Shown: positions 25,113 through 35,101 of the stretch, piece after piece
Position numbering within the stretch: position 1 is the stretch's first letter
Layout of the letters: every line of letters begins with the position of its first letter
NCBI GenBank assembly: GCA_028277225.1
Contig: JANQHB010000068.1
Span: 1 to 64,000 of the forward strand
Direction: 5' to 3'
From: Chlorobium sp.
Lineage (GTDB): Bacteria > Bacteroidota > Chlorobiia > Chlorobiales > Chlorobiaceae
Length of the DNA: 64,000 nucleotides
Program-made: the position numbers and the translations under genes
The notes under the pieces: model-generated
What the model saw: only the letters and a program-made list of their open reading frames with translations
What the model was told of the DNA's origin: nothing
Databases searched by the model: none

Positions 25113-27314
25113 ATGAACTTTGCTGTACGCCTGATCATTTTCTGTATTCTTTTCCTGATACCGTGTTCACTGCCGTCACAAGCGCAAACCGCTCCCTCGA
25201 ACGTCTCACCGCCTCTTGCGCCTGTAAATACTGTCGAAGAGACCTGGTGCGATACAACACTGGCCGACCCCTACCGGTACATGGAAAACCTCAACGACGC
25301 CTCAGTCAAAACGTGGATCGGACAACAGGCCGGGTATGCGAAATCTGTTGTCGACAACATTCCCGGCAGAGAGTCGCTCATCAAAAAAATGCGTGATTTC
25401 GACAACCGGAAATCATCCAGGGTCTATAACCTCGTCATTACCGATAACGACTGGTACTTCTACCTCAAGAGAACACCTTCAGACGAAACGGGAAAACTCT
25501 ATTGCAGAAAAGGGTACAAGGGAAACGAGACCCTGCTCTTCGATCCTGCAGGCTTCTCAAAAAACGGTTCCGCAAAGTATGTCGTCAGCAATATTTCACC
25601 GACTGACGACGGTTCGAAAGTAGCAGTTTCGGTTGCCGCTGACGGCTCTGAGGATGACACCGTCATGATCATGGACGTACCGTCCGGCAGGATCTACCCT
25701 GAAAAAATCGACCGCTGCCGGTTTGCTTCACCTTCCTGGCTTCCCGACGGAAGCGCATTTCTCTACAATCGGCTGAACGAAAGCGGCCAGCATGCCATCG
25801 ACCGGCAGAAAAACAGCAAGGTGTTTCTCCATGTCGCAGGAACCGATCCTTCCACTGACAGGGAGATATTCTCGAGTGCGACCAATCCTGAACTGAAGAT
25901 CAATCCTGAGGACATTCCTTTTGTTCATTACGACAAGGACAGCCGCCACCTTTACGCATTCGTGCAGAATGTCGACCGGCGCCTGACCGTCTATTATGCC
26001 CCGACCTCAACCCTTGCTGCTGCAGCCATTCCCTGGAAAACGCTTTTGAGGCCGGAAGACAACGTGCACGACTTTGCCGTTACCGACAAGGAACTCTACC
26101 TCTATACTCCGGAAAAGGCGCCGAACTTCAAGCTTCTCAAAACATCGCTGCAGAAACCGGATGTCGAGACCGCCGTAACGGTCATCCCGGAAGATCCGGA
26201 TGCCGTACTCGGCTCATTCAGCCTCACAAGCGAAGGAATTTATTACTCCCTGTCGAAAAACGGGGTAGAGGTAGCATTCCGGCACCTGAAACCCGGAACG
26301 ATGAAACCCGAAAAAATAAAGCTGCCCTTCCCTGCAGGAACCATTCGACTCAACGCAAAAGGATTCACCTTTCCGGATGTATGGATTATCATATCCGGAT
26401 GGGGCAGCGACTATAAACGCTACCGATACGATCAGGCCTCACAAAGCTTTATCTATGAAACACTTTCATCACCGGCAGAATATCCGGAATACGAGGATCT
26501 TGTCGTCAAAGAAATCATGGTCCGGTCCCATGACGGTGTAAAGGTCCCCCTCTCCCTGATCTACCGTAAAGGAATCAGAAAAAACGGTGCTAATCCTCTG
26601 CTGTTTTACGGTTATGGTGCATACGGACGCTCACTCCGCCCGTTTTTCAGCCCATCTTTCCTTCTCTGGACACATAAGGGGGGCATTCTTGCCATCGCTC
26701 ATGTCCGCGGCGGCGGCGAACTTGGCGATGCCTGGCACAAGGCAGGGATGAAAGCAACAAAGCCGAACACATGGAAAGACCTTATCAGTTGTGCCGAGTA
26801 TGTCATTGACAAACGATACTCTTCACCTGCACACATAGCGGCCAACAGTGCAAGCGCCGGGGGAATTCTTGTCGGCAGAGCCATGACCGAACGGCCGGAT
26901 CTATTTGCTGCCGTCATCCCGCAGGTGGGGACCATGAATCCCCTTCGGGGTGAAGAAACACCGAACGGACCGGTTAACGCACCTGAATTCGGAACGGTGA
27001 AAGACTCCCTTGAATGCCGTGCACTTATCGAGATGGACTCCTACCTGCATATCCGTGACGGCATTGCATACCCTGCAGCCCTTATCACCGCCGGCATCAA
27101 TGATCCGAGAGTGATTGCATGGCAGCCTGCAAAATTTGCCGCCCGACTGCAGAAAGCAACGACATCAGGAAAACCGGTATTATTCTATACGGATTTCCAG
27201 TCGGGACATGGTATCGGAGATACGAAAACAAAACAGTTCGAAACACTTGCCGACGTCCTCGGTTTTGCCTTCTGGCAGACCGGACACCCTGACTTCCAGC
27301 CTCACAAAGAATGA
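25113..27314 (+). CDS. Prolyl oligopeptidase (S9A), secreted
   Basis: This 733-residue serine peptidase would cut after proline in short peptides. A signal peptide (residues 1-24) predicts export to the periplasm, as in bacterial homologues. The N-terminal half is the seven-bladed propeller (starting PPLAPVNTVEETWCDTTLADPYRYME). The C-terminal alpha/beta-hydrolase domain has the nucleophile in NSASAGGILVG (serine near 577), an aspartate in ITAGINDPRV (about 662) and the histidine in QSGHGIGD (about 697). It ends 16 bases from the convergent ABC-F gene. Confidence 0.94.
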   Translation: MNFAVRLIIFCILFLIPCSLPSQAQTAPSNVSPPLAPVNTVEETWCDTTLADPYRYMENLNDASVKTWIGQQAGYAKSVVDNIPGRESLIKKMRDFDNRKSSRVYNLVITDNDWYFYLKRTPSDETGKLYCRKGYKGNETLLFDPAGFSKNGSAKYVVSNISPTDDGSKVAVSVAADGSEDDTVMIMDVPSGRIYPEKIDRCRFASPSWLPDGSAFLYNRLNESGQHAIDRQKNSKVFLHVAGTDPSTDREIFSSATNPELKINPEDIPFVHYDKDSRHLYAFVQNVDRRLTVYYAPTSTLAAAAIPWKTLLRPEDNVHDFAVTDKELYLYTPEKAPNFKLLKTSLQKPDVETAVTVIPEDPDAVLGSFSLTSEGIYYSLSKNGVEVAFRHLKPGTMKPEKIKLPFPAGTIRLNAKGFTFPDVWIIISGWGSDYKRYRYDQASQSFIYETLSSPAEYPEYEDLVVKEIMVRSHDGVKVPLSLIYRKGIRKNGANPLLFYGYGAYGRSLRPFFSPSFLLWTHKGGILAIAHVRGGGELGDAWHKAGMKATKPNTWKDLISCAEYVIDKRYSSPAHIAANSASAGGILVGRAMTERPDLFAAVIPQVGTMNPLRGEETPNGPVNAPEFGTVKDSLECRALIEMDSYLHIRDGIAYPAALITAGINDPRVIAWQPAKFAARLQKATTSGKPVLFYTDFQSGHGIGDTKTKQFETLADVLGFAFWQTGHPDFQPHKE

Positions 27315-27330
27315 GACTGAAGAAAACCCC

Positions 27331-29223
27331 TCATGCTCTGTCGACGAGTTCGGCCCATCGCGCCATATCCTCGTCAACCCTTTCCTGCAGGGAATTGAGT
27401 TCACTGCTCAATTCCCGGATCCGATCAAAATCAGACCCGGCTTCGTTAAGCCGGGATGCAATGACTTGTTGCCGCTCCTCGTTTTCGGCAACAGTTTTCT
27501 CAAGCAGAGCAAGTTCCCGTCGTTCCTTGTAGGAAAGAGGCTTCTTTTCCGGTTCACCTCCGGTATGTTCCGGCCGGAGAGGCGCTCTCTTTTTCGGTGC
27601 GGGTTTTTCCTCCGGAGCTTTGCGTGCCACACTCATATCGAGGTAGACACTGTAGTTCCCGGGATACTCCCTGATCCTCCTGTTTTGCTCGAAGGCAAAA
27701 ACATGCTCGACAACCCTGTCGAGGAAATAGCGGTCATGACTGACTGCAATGACACAACCGGGCCATGAATCGAGAAAATCCTCGAGTACCTGCAGGGTTG
27801 GAATGTCGAGATCGTTGGTCGGTTCGTCCAGCATAAGCACGTTAGGCGCCGCCATGAGCTGTTTGAGCAGGTACAGCCTGCGCCTTTCACCCCCGGAAAG
27901 ATTGCCAATGAGCGTATACTGAAGGGATGAAGGAAAAAGAAAACGTTCGAGCATCTTTGATGCCGAAAGCACACTGCCGTCCTGGAGCCTGACCTGTTCG
28001 GCATCCTCCCTGATATAGTCGATGACCCGCATGGCATCGTCGAGCCCGGAGCTCAGCTGGTCATAGTAACCGATCCTGACCGTCTGGCCTGTCTCGATAT
28101 GCCCGCTGTCAGGCTGGATGCGGCCGGCTATCATATCAAGCAGGGTCGTTTTACCTGTCCCGTTCGGTCCGATGATACCGATACGGTCGCCTTTCTGCAG
28201 GCTGTACTCAAACGATGCGATCAGCGGCCTGGAATCCCATGATTTCGATACCTTGTGCAGTTCTATGATCTTCCTGCCGAGCCTTTCTGCTCCGAGGCCG
28301 ACCTGCAACTCCTGCTTTTCGGCCCTGGCCCCGGCCTTCATCAGTTCCCCGGCCCTCTGAATCCTCGCTTTCTGCTTGGTAGTACGTGCCTTGCATCCGG
28401 TTTGGAGCCATGCAAGTTCCTGCCTTAAGAGCGCCTTGCGTTTCCGCTCAACCGTCGCTTCCTTTTCCTCTTTTTCAGCTTTCTGTTCAAGATAGTCAGC
28501 GTACCCGCCTGTATAGATGTTCGAGGACACACCGTCAAGCTCGATCATCCGGTTCACCACGCGATCGAGGAAATAGCGGTCATGCGTCACCAGAACTACC
28601 GCCCCCTGGTAGCTTTTAAGATACGTTTCCAGCCATTCGACACTGTCGGCGTCCAGATGGTTGGTCGGTTCGTCGAGAACAAGCGCGTCGCTCGGGACAA
28701 CAAGAGCGTGTGCGAGGGCAACCCTCTTGCGCTGTCCGCCTGACAGCGCTCCCATTCTGGCAGTTACGTCGGTAAGGCCGAGCCTGCCGAGCACGGCCTT
28801 GACGGACGCTTCCAGTTCCCATGCGCGGTTTTCATCCAGAGCGTGAGACAGCTCGCTCATCTTTTCGACAAGCGTCTGGTCTTCTCCCCTGCCTTTTTCC
28901 AGTTCCTTGCAGACCAGCTCGTATTCGTATACCAGATTGAGCACCTTGTCTCCCGACTTCAGTACGGCCTCCAGTACCGTGTCTTCGGGATTACAGGGAG
29001 ATTCCTGAGGCAACCAGGAAAGGCGCGTGTCTCTGGCCATCATGAGTTTTCCGGAGTCCGGACTCTCCTTTCCGGCAAGAATTTTTAAAAGCGTGCTCTT
29101 GCCGCCACCGTTCCTGCCTATGATACCCACTTTATCCTTCTGGCCGATACCGAAAGAAACGTTCTCGAACAAGGTCTTCGGACCATACTGCTTGCTTATA
29201 CCTTCTGCTGTCAGGAGAATCAT
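27331..29223 (-). CDS. uup: ABC-F ATPase, Uup-like
   Basis: This soluble 630-residue protein has two ABC domains and no membrane segment. First domain: GRNGGGKST near 40, signature LSGGQRKR, LVLDEPTNHLD. Second: GPNGTGKTTLL near 352, LSGGERRR near 444, MLDEPTNDLD. An arm-like linker (LEQKAEKEEKEATVERKRKALLRQELAWL) joins them. A Lys/Pro-rich segment and a C-terminal coiled coil at about 565-630 are typical of Uup, which binds branched DNA and acts at the ribosome. Confidence 0.9.
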   Translation of the reverse strand: MILLTAEGISKQYGPKTLFENVSFGIGQKDKVGIIGRNGGGKSTLLKILAGKESPDSGKLMMARDTRLSWLPQESPCNPEDTVLEAVLKSGDKVLNLVYEYELVCKELEKGRGEDQTLVEKMSELSHALDENRAWELEASVKAVLGRLGLTDVTARMGALSGGQRKRVALAHALVVPSDALVLDEPTNHLDADSVEWLETYLKSYQGAVVLVTHDRYFLDRVVNRMIELDGVSSNIYTGGYADYLEQKAEKEEKEATVERKRKALLRQELAWLQTGCKARTTKQKARIQRAGELMKAGARAEKQELQVGLGAERLGRKIIELHKVSKSWDSRPLIASFEYSLQKGDRIGIIGPNGTGKTTLLDMIAGRIQPDSGHIETGQTVRIGYYDQLSSGLDDAMRVIDYIREDAEQVRLQDGSVLSASKMLERFLFPSSLQYTLIGNLSGGERRRLYLLKQLMAAPNVLMLDEPTNDLDIPTLQVLEDFLDSWPGCVIAVSHDRYFLDRVVEHVFAFEQNRRIREYPGNYSVYLDMSVARKAPEEKPAPKKRAPLRPEHTGGEPEKKPLSYKERRELALLEKTVAENEERQQVIASRLNEAGSDFDRIRELSSELNSLQERVDEDMARWAELVDRA

Positions 29224-29292
29224 TCGCGTCTTGTTACATTCAAGAAAAACAGGTTCAATATATCCATCGTTCTCTCACAGACAAACAGGCTG

Positions 29293-29790
29293 ATGAAACG
29301 ATCAACCCTCTTTTTTACAATCCTTCTGCTTCTCTTCACTGCTCTTCTTTCCCTGTTTTTCCTGCAGGAAAAGGAAACGGCGGAGTATCAGGTCGTACGG
29401 ATTGCCGACGGAGACAGCTTTACCGTCTCGAAAAATGGTGACGAAATTGAAATCAGGCTTTTTGGTATCGACGCACCTGAGAGAGATCAGCCGTATTACC
29501 GAAAAGCTGGAATGTTTACAGAAAAGGTGCTGAAAAATGGAACGATACAGCTTGAAGTCCTCGACAGAGACCGTTTCGGCAGAACCGTTGCATGGGTGTA
29601 TGTGGATTCACTGAACCTTAACCGGGCGCTTGTCAGCCATGGCCTTGCATGGCACTTTACCCGATATTCGCGTGACACGACCCTTGCACGCCTGGAACAG
29701 AGCGCACGCGCCGCCAGGACAGGGCTCTGGTCCGAACCCGCTCCGGTGCCGCCGTGGGAGTTCCGGAAAAGAAAGCGAAGTCAGATGTGA
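29293..29790 (+). CDS. Staphylococcal-nuclease-like protein, membrane anchored or secreted
   Basis: The 165-residue protein starts with a hydrophobic segment (residues 7-25) that is an anchor or signal. The SNase fold follows: VVRIADGDSFTV, IRLFGIDAPERDQPYYRKAG (catalytic R and D), a VLDRDRFGRTVAWVYV strand with the second arginine, and LNRALVSHGLAW. It likely degrades DNA or RNA outside the cytoplasm with calcium. Its 3' end overlaps that of the convergent histidine kinase by 10 bases. Confidence 0.88.
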   Translation: MKRSTLFFTILLLLFTALLSLFFLQEKETAEYQVVRIADGDSFTVSKNGDEIEIRLFGIDAPERDQPYYRKAGMFTEKVLKNGTIQLEVLDRDRFGRTVAWVYVDSLNLNRALVSHGLAWHFTRYSRDTTLARLEQSARAARTGLWSEPAPVPPWEFRKRKRSQM

Positions 29791-31814
29791 CGCTGAATTT
29801 CATGCAGCATCTGCTGAGGATTGATGGGCTTGGCAAGGACACAGTCGCAACCGGCTTGTCTGGCTGTTTCCCTTTCACCCGGATCCGCAAATGCAGTTTG
29901 AGCGATAACCGGCAGGTCCGGCCTGATCTCCTTGATTCGGCTCGTTGCCTCGTAACCGTTCATGACCGGCATTTTCATGTCCATCAGGACAACTCGTATG
30001 GACGGCTCCCTTTCGACCTTTTCCACGGCCTCCCTGCCGTTTTCCGCAAGAATAACCTCAACCTGCTGACCTGACAGAACCCCTTTCAAAAGCAGGCGGC
30101 TGATCGAATCGTCATCGACGACCAGAATTGTAAATCCGGGAGGAAACGCAAACTGACTCTCCAAAACGTCCTTGCTCCTGCTGTCTTCGGATTTAATGAA
30201 TCCTTTGAAAGGAAGCGAAAAGGTAAAATGACTGCCCTCTCCCTGGGTAGAGGCCAGCTGCATCGTTCCGCCCATCATCTCGACAAATTTCTTGCTGAGG
30301 CTCAATCCGAGCCCTGCGCCCTGATCCGCTCCCGTCACATCGAGCGAAACCTTCCTGAAACGGTCGAAAATAGTCGACTGGTGCTCCCGGGATATGCCGA
30401 TGCCCGTATCCTGTACTGAAAACTCCAGCATATCGGCTTTTTTTTTGTATCCGAACGACACCGTACCGCTGTCCGTATATTTAATTGCATTGCCGACCAG
30501 ATGAGACAATATCTGGCTGAGTCTGGTTTCATCAATGACGATAACGCTGTCTTGACTGGACAACCCCTTTTCGACGGTAAATGAAAGCCCTTTCTCTGCG
30601 GCCTGACCTGCAAATGCTTTATGTATACGATCAATGACCTCATTGAGATTGACCGTGACAGGTGACAAGGTCAGTTCGCCGGCCTCTATTCTCGATATAT
30701 CGATAAGGTTATTGATGATCGAAAGCATACGTTTACCGCTCTCGTGGATCAGTTCGATATACTGTTCCCTCTCTTCTCCGGACAAACGGGGTTCCTTGAG
30801 AAGTGCTGAAAAACCCAGGATACCGTTCATGGGAGTACGGATCTCGTGACTGATATTGGCAAGGAAACATGATTTGAGCCGCTCACCTTCCTCGGCTTTT
30901 TCCTTGGAAGCCACCAGTTCACCCCACATCTTTTTCTTTTCGGTAATATCTGTTTTGATCGCCAGGTAATTGGTGATAACACCTTCATCGTCCCTGACTG
31001 GCAATATGTTAGCCTCCTCCCAGTAGAGTTCTCCGTTTTTCTTTTTGTTGAGGAATTCGCCGGACCAGTCTTTTCCGGAAGAAATCGTTGCCCACAAATC
31101 CTCGTATAACTCAGGTGACATTTCTCCGGACTTCAGTACACGAGGATTCTCTCCAAGTACTTCATCGAACGTGTAACCCGTCAGTTCGGTGAATTTCGGA
31201 TTGACATATTCGATACTTGCCTCATGGTCGGTTATGACGACAGTGACCGGGCTCTGTTCAACAGCCTTGCTGATGAGCTTCAGCCGCTCTTCATATTGCT
31301 TTTCTCTGGTCAGATCACTATAAACTGCCACAATGTGACCGTCCGGCATTTTGAAGACAAAATTCTCTCTCCAGCCGGTGATCCTGTTGTCCTTGTAGCG
31401 TGAAACCGGGTAGTGCTCCGGTTTCCCGGTTTTCCAGACACGTTGAAAAACATCGAACAAGCCGAATTCTTTCACTCCCGGAAAGACATCCTGAACACTT
31501 CTGCCGATAACCTCATCTCGTCTGACGCTATCGATACGTTCGGAAAACCTGTTGATATCCTTGAAAACAAAATCTCTTCCATCGTCGACGGGATCGTATA
31601 CAGCAACGCCATGGCCAATGTTATTAAAAATCAGCCTCAGCAGATCATCCCTCCTGCCTGAAATCGCCTCATGAGAGCGGCATTCCTGTAAAGCATGTTC
31701 AAGCTCTCTTACCTTGAGCCTCAACGCTTCAAGTTCTTCCTCGGCCTGTAAACGATTGTTATAGTCGTCGTTCATGGGAGAAAATTTATTATCATATCCT
31801 GTTGCGGTTATCAC
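29781..31814 (-). CDS. Hybrid PAS sensor histidine kinase
   Basis: This 677-residue soluble kinase has an N-terminal coiled coil, two PAS domains (about 50-175 and 185-305, the second with a PAC motif ending TNYLAIKTDITEKKK), a HisKA domain with the phospho-accepting histidine in NISHEIRTPMNG near 320, a HATPase domain (LVGNAIKYTD; DTGIGI; GAGLGLSLSKKFVEMMGG) and a C-terminal receiver with the aspartate in LMDMKMPVMNG near 610. The frame starts with GTG; ATG 31775 (MNDDYNN) is an alternative. No response regulator is adjacent. Confidence 0.92.
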   Translation of the reverse strand: MITATGYDNKFSPMNDDYNNRLQAEEELEALRLKVRELEHALQECRSHEAISGRRDDLLRLIFNNIGHGVAVYDPVDDGRDFVFKDINRFSERIDSVRRDEVIGRSVQDVFPGVKEFGLFDVFQRVWKTGKPEHYPVSRYKDNRITGWRENFVFKMPDGHIVAVYSDLTREKQYEERLKLISKAVEQSPVTVVITDHEASIEYVNPKFTELTGYTFDEVLGENPRVLKSGEMSPELYEDLWATISSGKDWSGEFLNKKKNGELYWEEANILPVRDDEGVITNYLAIKTDITEKKKMWGELVASKEKAEEGERLKSCFLANISHEIRTPMNGILGFSALLKEPRLSGEEREQYIELIHESGKRMLSIINNLIDISRIEAGELTLSPVTVNLNEVIDRIHKAFAGQAAEKGLSFTVEKGLSSQDSVIVIDETRLSQILSHLVGNAIKYTDSGTVSFGYKKKADMLEFSVQDTGIGISREHQSTIFDRFRKVSLDVTGADQGAGLGLSLSKKFVEMMGGTMQLASTQGEGSHFTFSLPFKGFIKSEDSRSKDVLESQFAFPPGFTILVVDDDSISRLLLKGVLSGQQVEVILAENGREAVEKVEREPSIRVVLMDMKMPVMNGYEATSRIKEIRPDLPVIAQTAFADPGERETARQAGCDCVLAKPINPQQMLHEIQRHI

Positions 31815-32229
31815 AAAAAGATGAACAACAGGTAATGGGGCCTGGATAACCTTTTAAGATATAAAAAAGATACGTAAAACTTAATGAAATAAGCCCATAG
31901 GGCTAAAAACAACAAGGACGAGACCGAACATTTCCCGATGTATCATCCCGATACTTGCTGCTCTTCGGGTTCAGGATATTCCGAAGACATTTTCCTGGCA
32001 GAGTATATCGATAGAGGAGATAAGCCCAACAGACAATCATCAACCCCGGAATACCGATGAAAACCGTCGTTCTTCCGGCCGTTTTTCCTCGGCATCCTCA
32101 TCATCCGGCTTGCCGGTCTCATCCCGTTTATCGGCTGGCTGAGCAGCTTCATTTTTGCACTCCTCGGTCTCGGCGCTCTCTGGCTGATGCTATACCGGGG
32201 CAAGGCACGGGGAGCATGAACAAAAGCGG
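31815..32229. other. Spacer with a membrane-protein fragment (415 bp)
   Basis: No intact gene. The remnant at 32061-32219 is listed separately; the rest shows nothing recognisable. Confidence 0.5.
32061..32219 (+). pseudogene. C-terminal fragment of a small membrane protein
   Basis: After a TGA at 32058, 52 codons read PSFFRPFFLGILIIRL, then two hydrophobic stretches (GLIPFIGWL and FIFALLGLGALWLML) and a basic end RGKARGA. The pattern matches the C-terminal membrane part seen after some bactofilin-like or YccF-like proteins. No start codon lies in the open stretch before it, so it is probably a relic. Confidence 0.45.
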
Positions 32230-33090
32230 CTAACAATAGTCGTCAAGCATTTTCTCGAATACCGTATTCGATACTTCGTGCTCGTATGCAGGCGTCTTGT
32301 CGATACCGAGAAGATCCTCATACAATTCCCGGCCTTCATGACGGTAGATAACCCCGAGCGGCAGCTTTTCGGTTTCTACCGCTTTTTCAAATGCCAGTTT
32401 GCGATCGGCCGGATTGTATTCGTCAGGAAGATAATAGGTGTTGTCCCTGAACCACTTATACGTGTTCATCTTGTTGAATATCACGCAGGGCTGGAAAACA
32501 TCCACTACCGAACACCCCCTGAATGAAACAGCCTCCTTGATGATCTCTTTTGTCTGTTCAACGTCCGCGGCGCTTGCCCGCGCAATGAAAGGGGCATCAA
32601 GTGCAAGAGCGACCGCAAGAGGGTTGAACGGCTCAAGCATCACACCGTCAAACTGGAGCGTTGTTTTCATCCCCATGTGGGAAGTAGGGGATGCCTGTCC
32701 CTTTGTCAGGCCGTAGACCATATTATCGTGCACAAGCACGGTGATATCATAATTGCGCCGGAGAGCGTGCAGAAAATGGTTTCCCCCTTCTCCGTACATG
32801 CACCCGTCGCCCGACTCGGCAATGACAGTCAGGTTGCGGTTTGACAACTTGACTCCCATTGCGACAGGAAGCGCCCTGCCATGGAGCCCGTTGAACATGT
32901 TGGCGTTGACGTACTGGGGCATTTTAGCCGCCTGACCGATACCCGAGACGATCACAACATTCCTGCGGTCAAGATCAAGCTCGAAAAGAGCTCCCTTGAC
33001 GGCATCGAGGATCTTGTAGTTACCGCATCCGGGACACCAGTTGATGTCTTTATCCCGCATGTCGAAAGGATTTACGTTCATGTTATTCAT
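32230..33090 (-). CDS. korB: 2-oxoglutarate:ferredoxin oxidoreductase, beta subunit
   Basis: KorB binds thiamine pyrophosphate. With KorA it carboxylates succinyl-CoA to 2-oxoglutarate using reduced ferredoxin, a key step of the reductive TCA cycle. The start was set at 33090, where ATGAATAA overlaps the korA stop by 8 bases and GGAGG lies upstream; the longer frame runs through korA. In its 286 residues are the cluster motif WCPGCGNY, VSGIGQAAKMPQY, the TPP motif ESGDGCMYGEGGNHF and a second GLTKGQASPTS segment. Confidence 0.94.
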   Translation of the reverse strand: MNNMNVNPFDMRDKDINWCPGCGNYKILDAVKGALFELDLDRRNVVIVSGIGQAAKMPQYVNANMFNGLHGRALPVAMGVKLSNRNLTVIAESGDGCMYGEGGNHFLHALRRNYDITVLVHDNMVYGLTKGQASPTSHMGMKTTLQFDGVMLEPFNPLAVALALDAPFIARASAADVEQTKEIIKEAVSFRGCSVVDVFQPCVIFNKMNTYKWFRDNTYYLPDEYNPADRKLAFEKAVETEKLPLGVIYRHEGRELYEDLLGIDKTPAYEHEVSNTVFEKMLDDYC

Positions 33091-34789
33091 GTCGAGCCTC
33101 CTGTAATGCGTCAATGACTTCCTCGACCGAAAAAGGTTCACCTGTAGCCTTGAGGATTCTCCTCGTAACCCGAACACCGAATTCCCTGCCAAGCAGGTCG
33201 GCAAACTGCCCTGTCGCATTGTTTTCAAGCACAATGACATCCCTGTTTTCAAGAATTCTTCCAACATCGGGATGTAACGGATAAAGCTGGCAGAAATGCA
33301 GTCCCGCAAAGTCTTTCCTGCCGAGTTTGTCGAGCGCCTCTTCGAGCACCCCCCTGTTCGAGCCCCAGGAAACAACAAGGGTTCCTGCATCAACGGAACC
33401 GAAACGTTCCGGCAGAGGAGACTCAAGGGCAAGTTCTTCGAGACGATGAAGCCGTTTGTCAAGCATCCGTTGCCGAATCCCGAAATTTTCGGTCAGGTGA
33501 CCGGTTTCATCATGCTCATGAGAGTCCACCTTCACAATCCCGTCGCCATACCCTGGAACACCTCTTGGAGAAAGACCGTTTTTTGTGAAAGAATATCGTT
33601 TGTATTCCCTGTCCGTTTTAACAATGTGCCGCTCGATCGGGATCCTTGTAATCCCGTTTTTGCTGACAGAGGCCACAGAATCGAGGAAAAACTGGTCGGT
33701 CAGCACAAAAACGGTTGTCTGGTATCTGTCGGCAAGGTCAAATGCCCGTTGCATCAGTTCTATAGCCTGGGGAAAAGAGCCCGGAGCAAGAATCACTCTC
33801 GAAAAATCTCCGTGACCGGCATACAGAGAAAGGTTGAGGTCACCCTGCTCGGTACGTGTCGGCAGTCCTGTTGCCGGACCCGGACGCTGGCCGATATGCA
33901 CCACAACCGGAACCTCGGTTACACCCGCCAGACTGATCCCTTCTTCCATGAGTGCAAATCCGCCTCCGGACGTACTGACAATTGCCCTCGCGCCTGCGTA
34001 TGAAGCGCCCAGCGCCGCATTGATAGCGGCTATCTCGTCTTCAGCCTGGTCAACAACAATATCGAAGTCATCTTTTTTACGGGCAAGAAATGTTAACAGG
34101 CCTGTTGCAGGAGACATGGGGTAGGAGGAAATAAAGCTGCAGCCTGCAGCGACTGTGCCAATGCCGACAGCCGCGTTTCCATCAATGAGCAGTTGATCGT
34201 GAGGAGTATCGGCAGGTGTGATAGAAACCTCGATCCTGTTCTTCTCTGCTTTTTCGACACCGAAATCATAGCCGAAACTCGCTGCCTTTATATTTTTTGC
34301 TACAACCTCTTCACCTTTGGATGCGAACTGGGCGGACAGGTACTCATTGAAAACGTCAAGAGAGATACCGAGAACTCCCAGGACAACACCCACAGCAACG
34401 GTATTCGAGAAAATCGGATTTCCCGCCTCTTTTGCAAAGTCGGATAGAGGGGTCTCGATATACTCCCCGATACCTTTGCCCGCAAGATGATCTTTTTCGG
34501 CAAAGACGATGGTTGACTCTGATATACGATCCCCGAGATGATCGATCGCATCGGCATTGAGTGCGATCAGGAGATCGATGCGCCGCACATATGCCCTCCG
34601 CTTTTTCTCCGTGATCCTTACTTCGGTGGAATTGCTGCCTCCCCTGATACGGGACATGAATTCAGTGCTGGCAAAAACAAAATAGCCCTTTCTTTTCAGA
34701 ACCTTGACAAGCGCGTCAGCAATTGTCTGCACACCCTGGCCTGCAGCACCGCCGAAAACAATTGAAATCTCCTCTTCGAAATGATGCAT
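33083..34789 (-). CDS. korA: 2-oxoglutarate:ferredoxin oxidoreductase, alpha (gamma-alpha fused) subunit
   Basis: This 568-residue subunit has a gamma-like domain first (IVFGGAAGQGVQTIADALVKVL at residues 9-30, to about 190), then the alpha pyrimidine-binding domain (DGNAAVGIGTVAAGCSFISSYPMSPATGLLTFL; E-D-E-I-A-A-INAALGASYAGARA) and a C-terminal domain with VSWGSNRGVLEEAL. It forms a complex with KorB in the cytoplasm for CO2 fixation. It is the first gene of the korA-korB operon. Confidence 0.94.
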   Translation of the reverse strand: MHHFEEEISIVFGGAAGQGVQTIADALVKVLKRKGYFVFASTEFMSRIRGGSNSTEVRITEKKRRAYVRRIDLLIALNADAIDHLGDRISESTIVFAEKDHLAGKGIGEYIETPLSDFAKEAGNPIFSNTVAVGVVLGVLGISLDVFNEYLSAQFASKGEEVVAKNIKAASFGYDFGVEKAEKNRIEVSITPADTPHDQLLIDGNAAVGIGTVAAGCSFISSYPMSPATGLLTFLARKKDDFDIVVDQAEDEIAAINAALGASYAGARAIVSTSGGGFALMEEGISLAGVTEVPVVVHIGQRPGPATGLPTRTEQGDLNLSLYAGHGDFSRVILAPGSFPQAIELMQRAFDLADRYQTTVFVLTDQFFLDSVASVSKNGITRIPIERHIVKTDREYKRYSFTKNGLSPRGVPGYGDGIVKVDSHEHDETGHLTENFGIRQRMLDKRLHRLEELALESPLPERFGSVDAGTLVVSWGSNRGVLEEALDKLGRKDFAGLHFCQLYPLHPDVGRILENRDVIVLENNATGQFADLLGREFGVRVTRRILKATGEPFSVEEVIDALQEARHE

Positions 34790-35101
34790 CGGAAAATAAT
34801 CTGTTTTTATTTTGACCTAAACTGAACGTCCCGACTTGTCGGGATGCTCCATAGTAGTAAGTTTATCAAAGACAATCTGTTATACTATATATTCATAGAG
34901 ATTACACCCTCATCTGCAGGGTAAACGTGAAAACAGATAAAGAACCGCATTTGCTGAAACGCTCTATTCAGGTTTTAATTGTAACATCAACCCCGGCATG
35001 AAAATTTAAACAAATGCTCTTTTTTCGTTTCTCGCTCTCTTTTTTTGTTGCTGAACACAGAACCGGTTACGCTCATTCTTTTACAGCCTGAAAAATCCGC
35101 C
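34790..35101. other. Spacer between divergent korA and SDR gene (312 bp)
   Basis: No gene. A perfect hairpin TCCCGAC/GTCGGGA lies at about 34828-34844 in the korA leader side. No clear promoter boxes or riboswitch are recognised. Confidence 0.5.
34828..34844. repeat. Small perfect hairpin
   Basis: TCCCGAC, a TT-type loop and GTCGGGA. It resembles short extragenic palindromes common in bacterial spacers. It could be a regulatory hairpin in the korA leader, but nothing further supports this. Confidence 0.5.
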
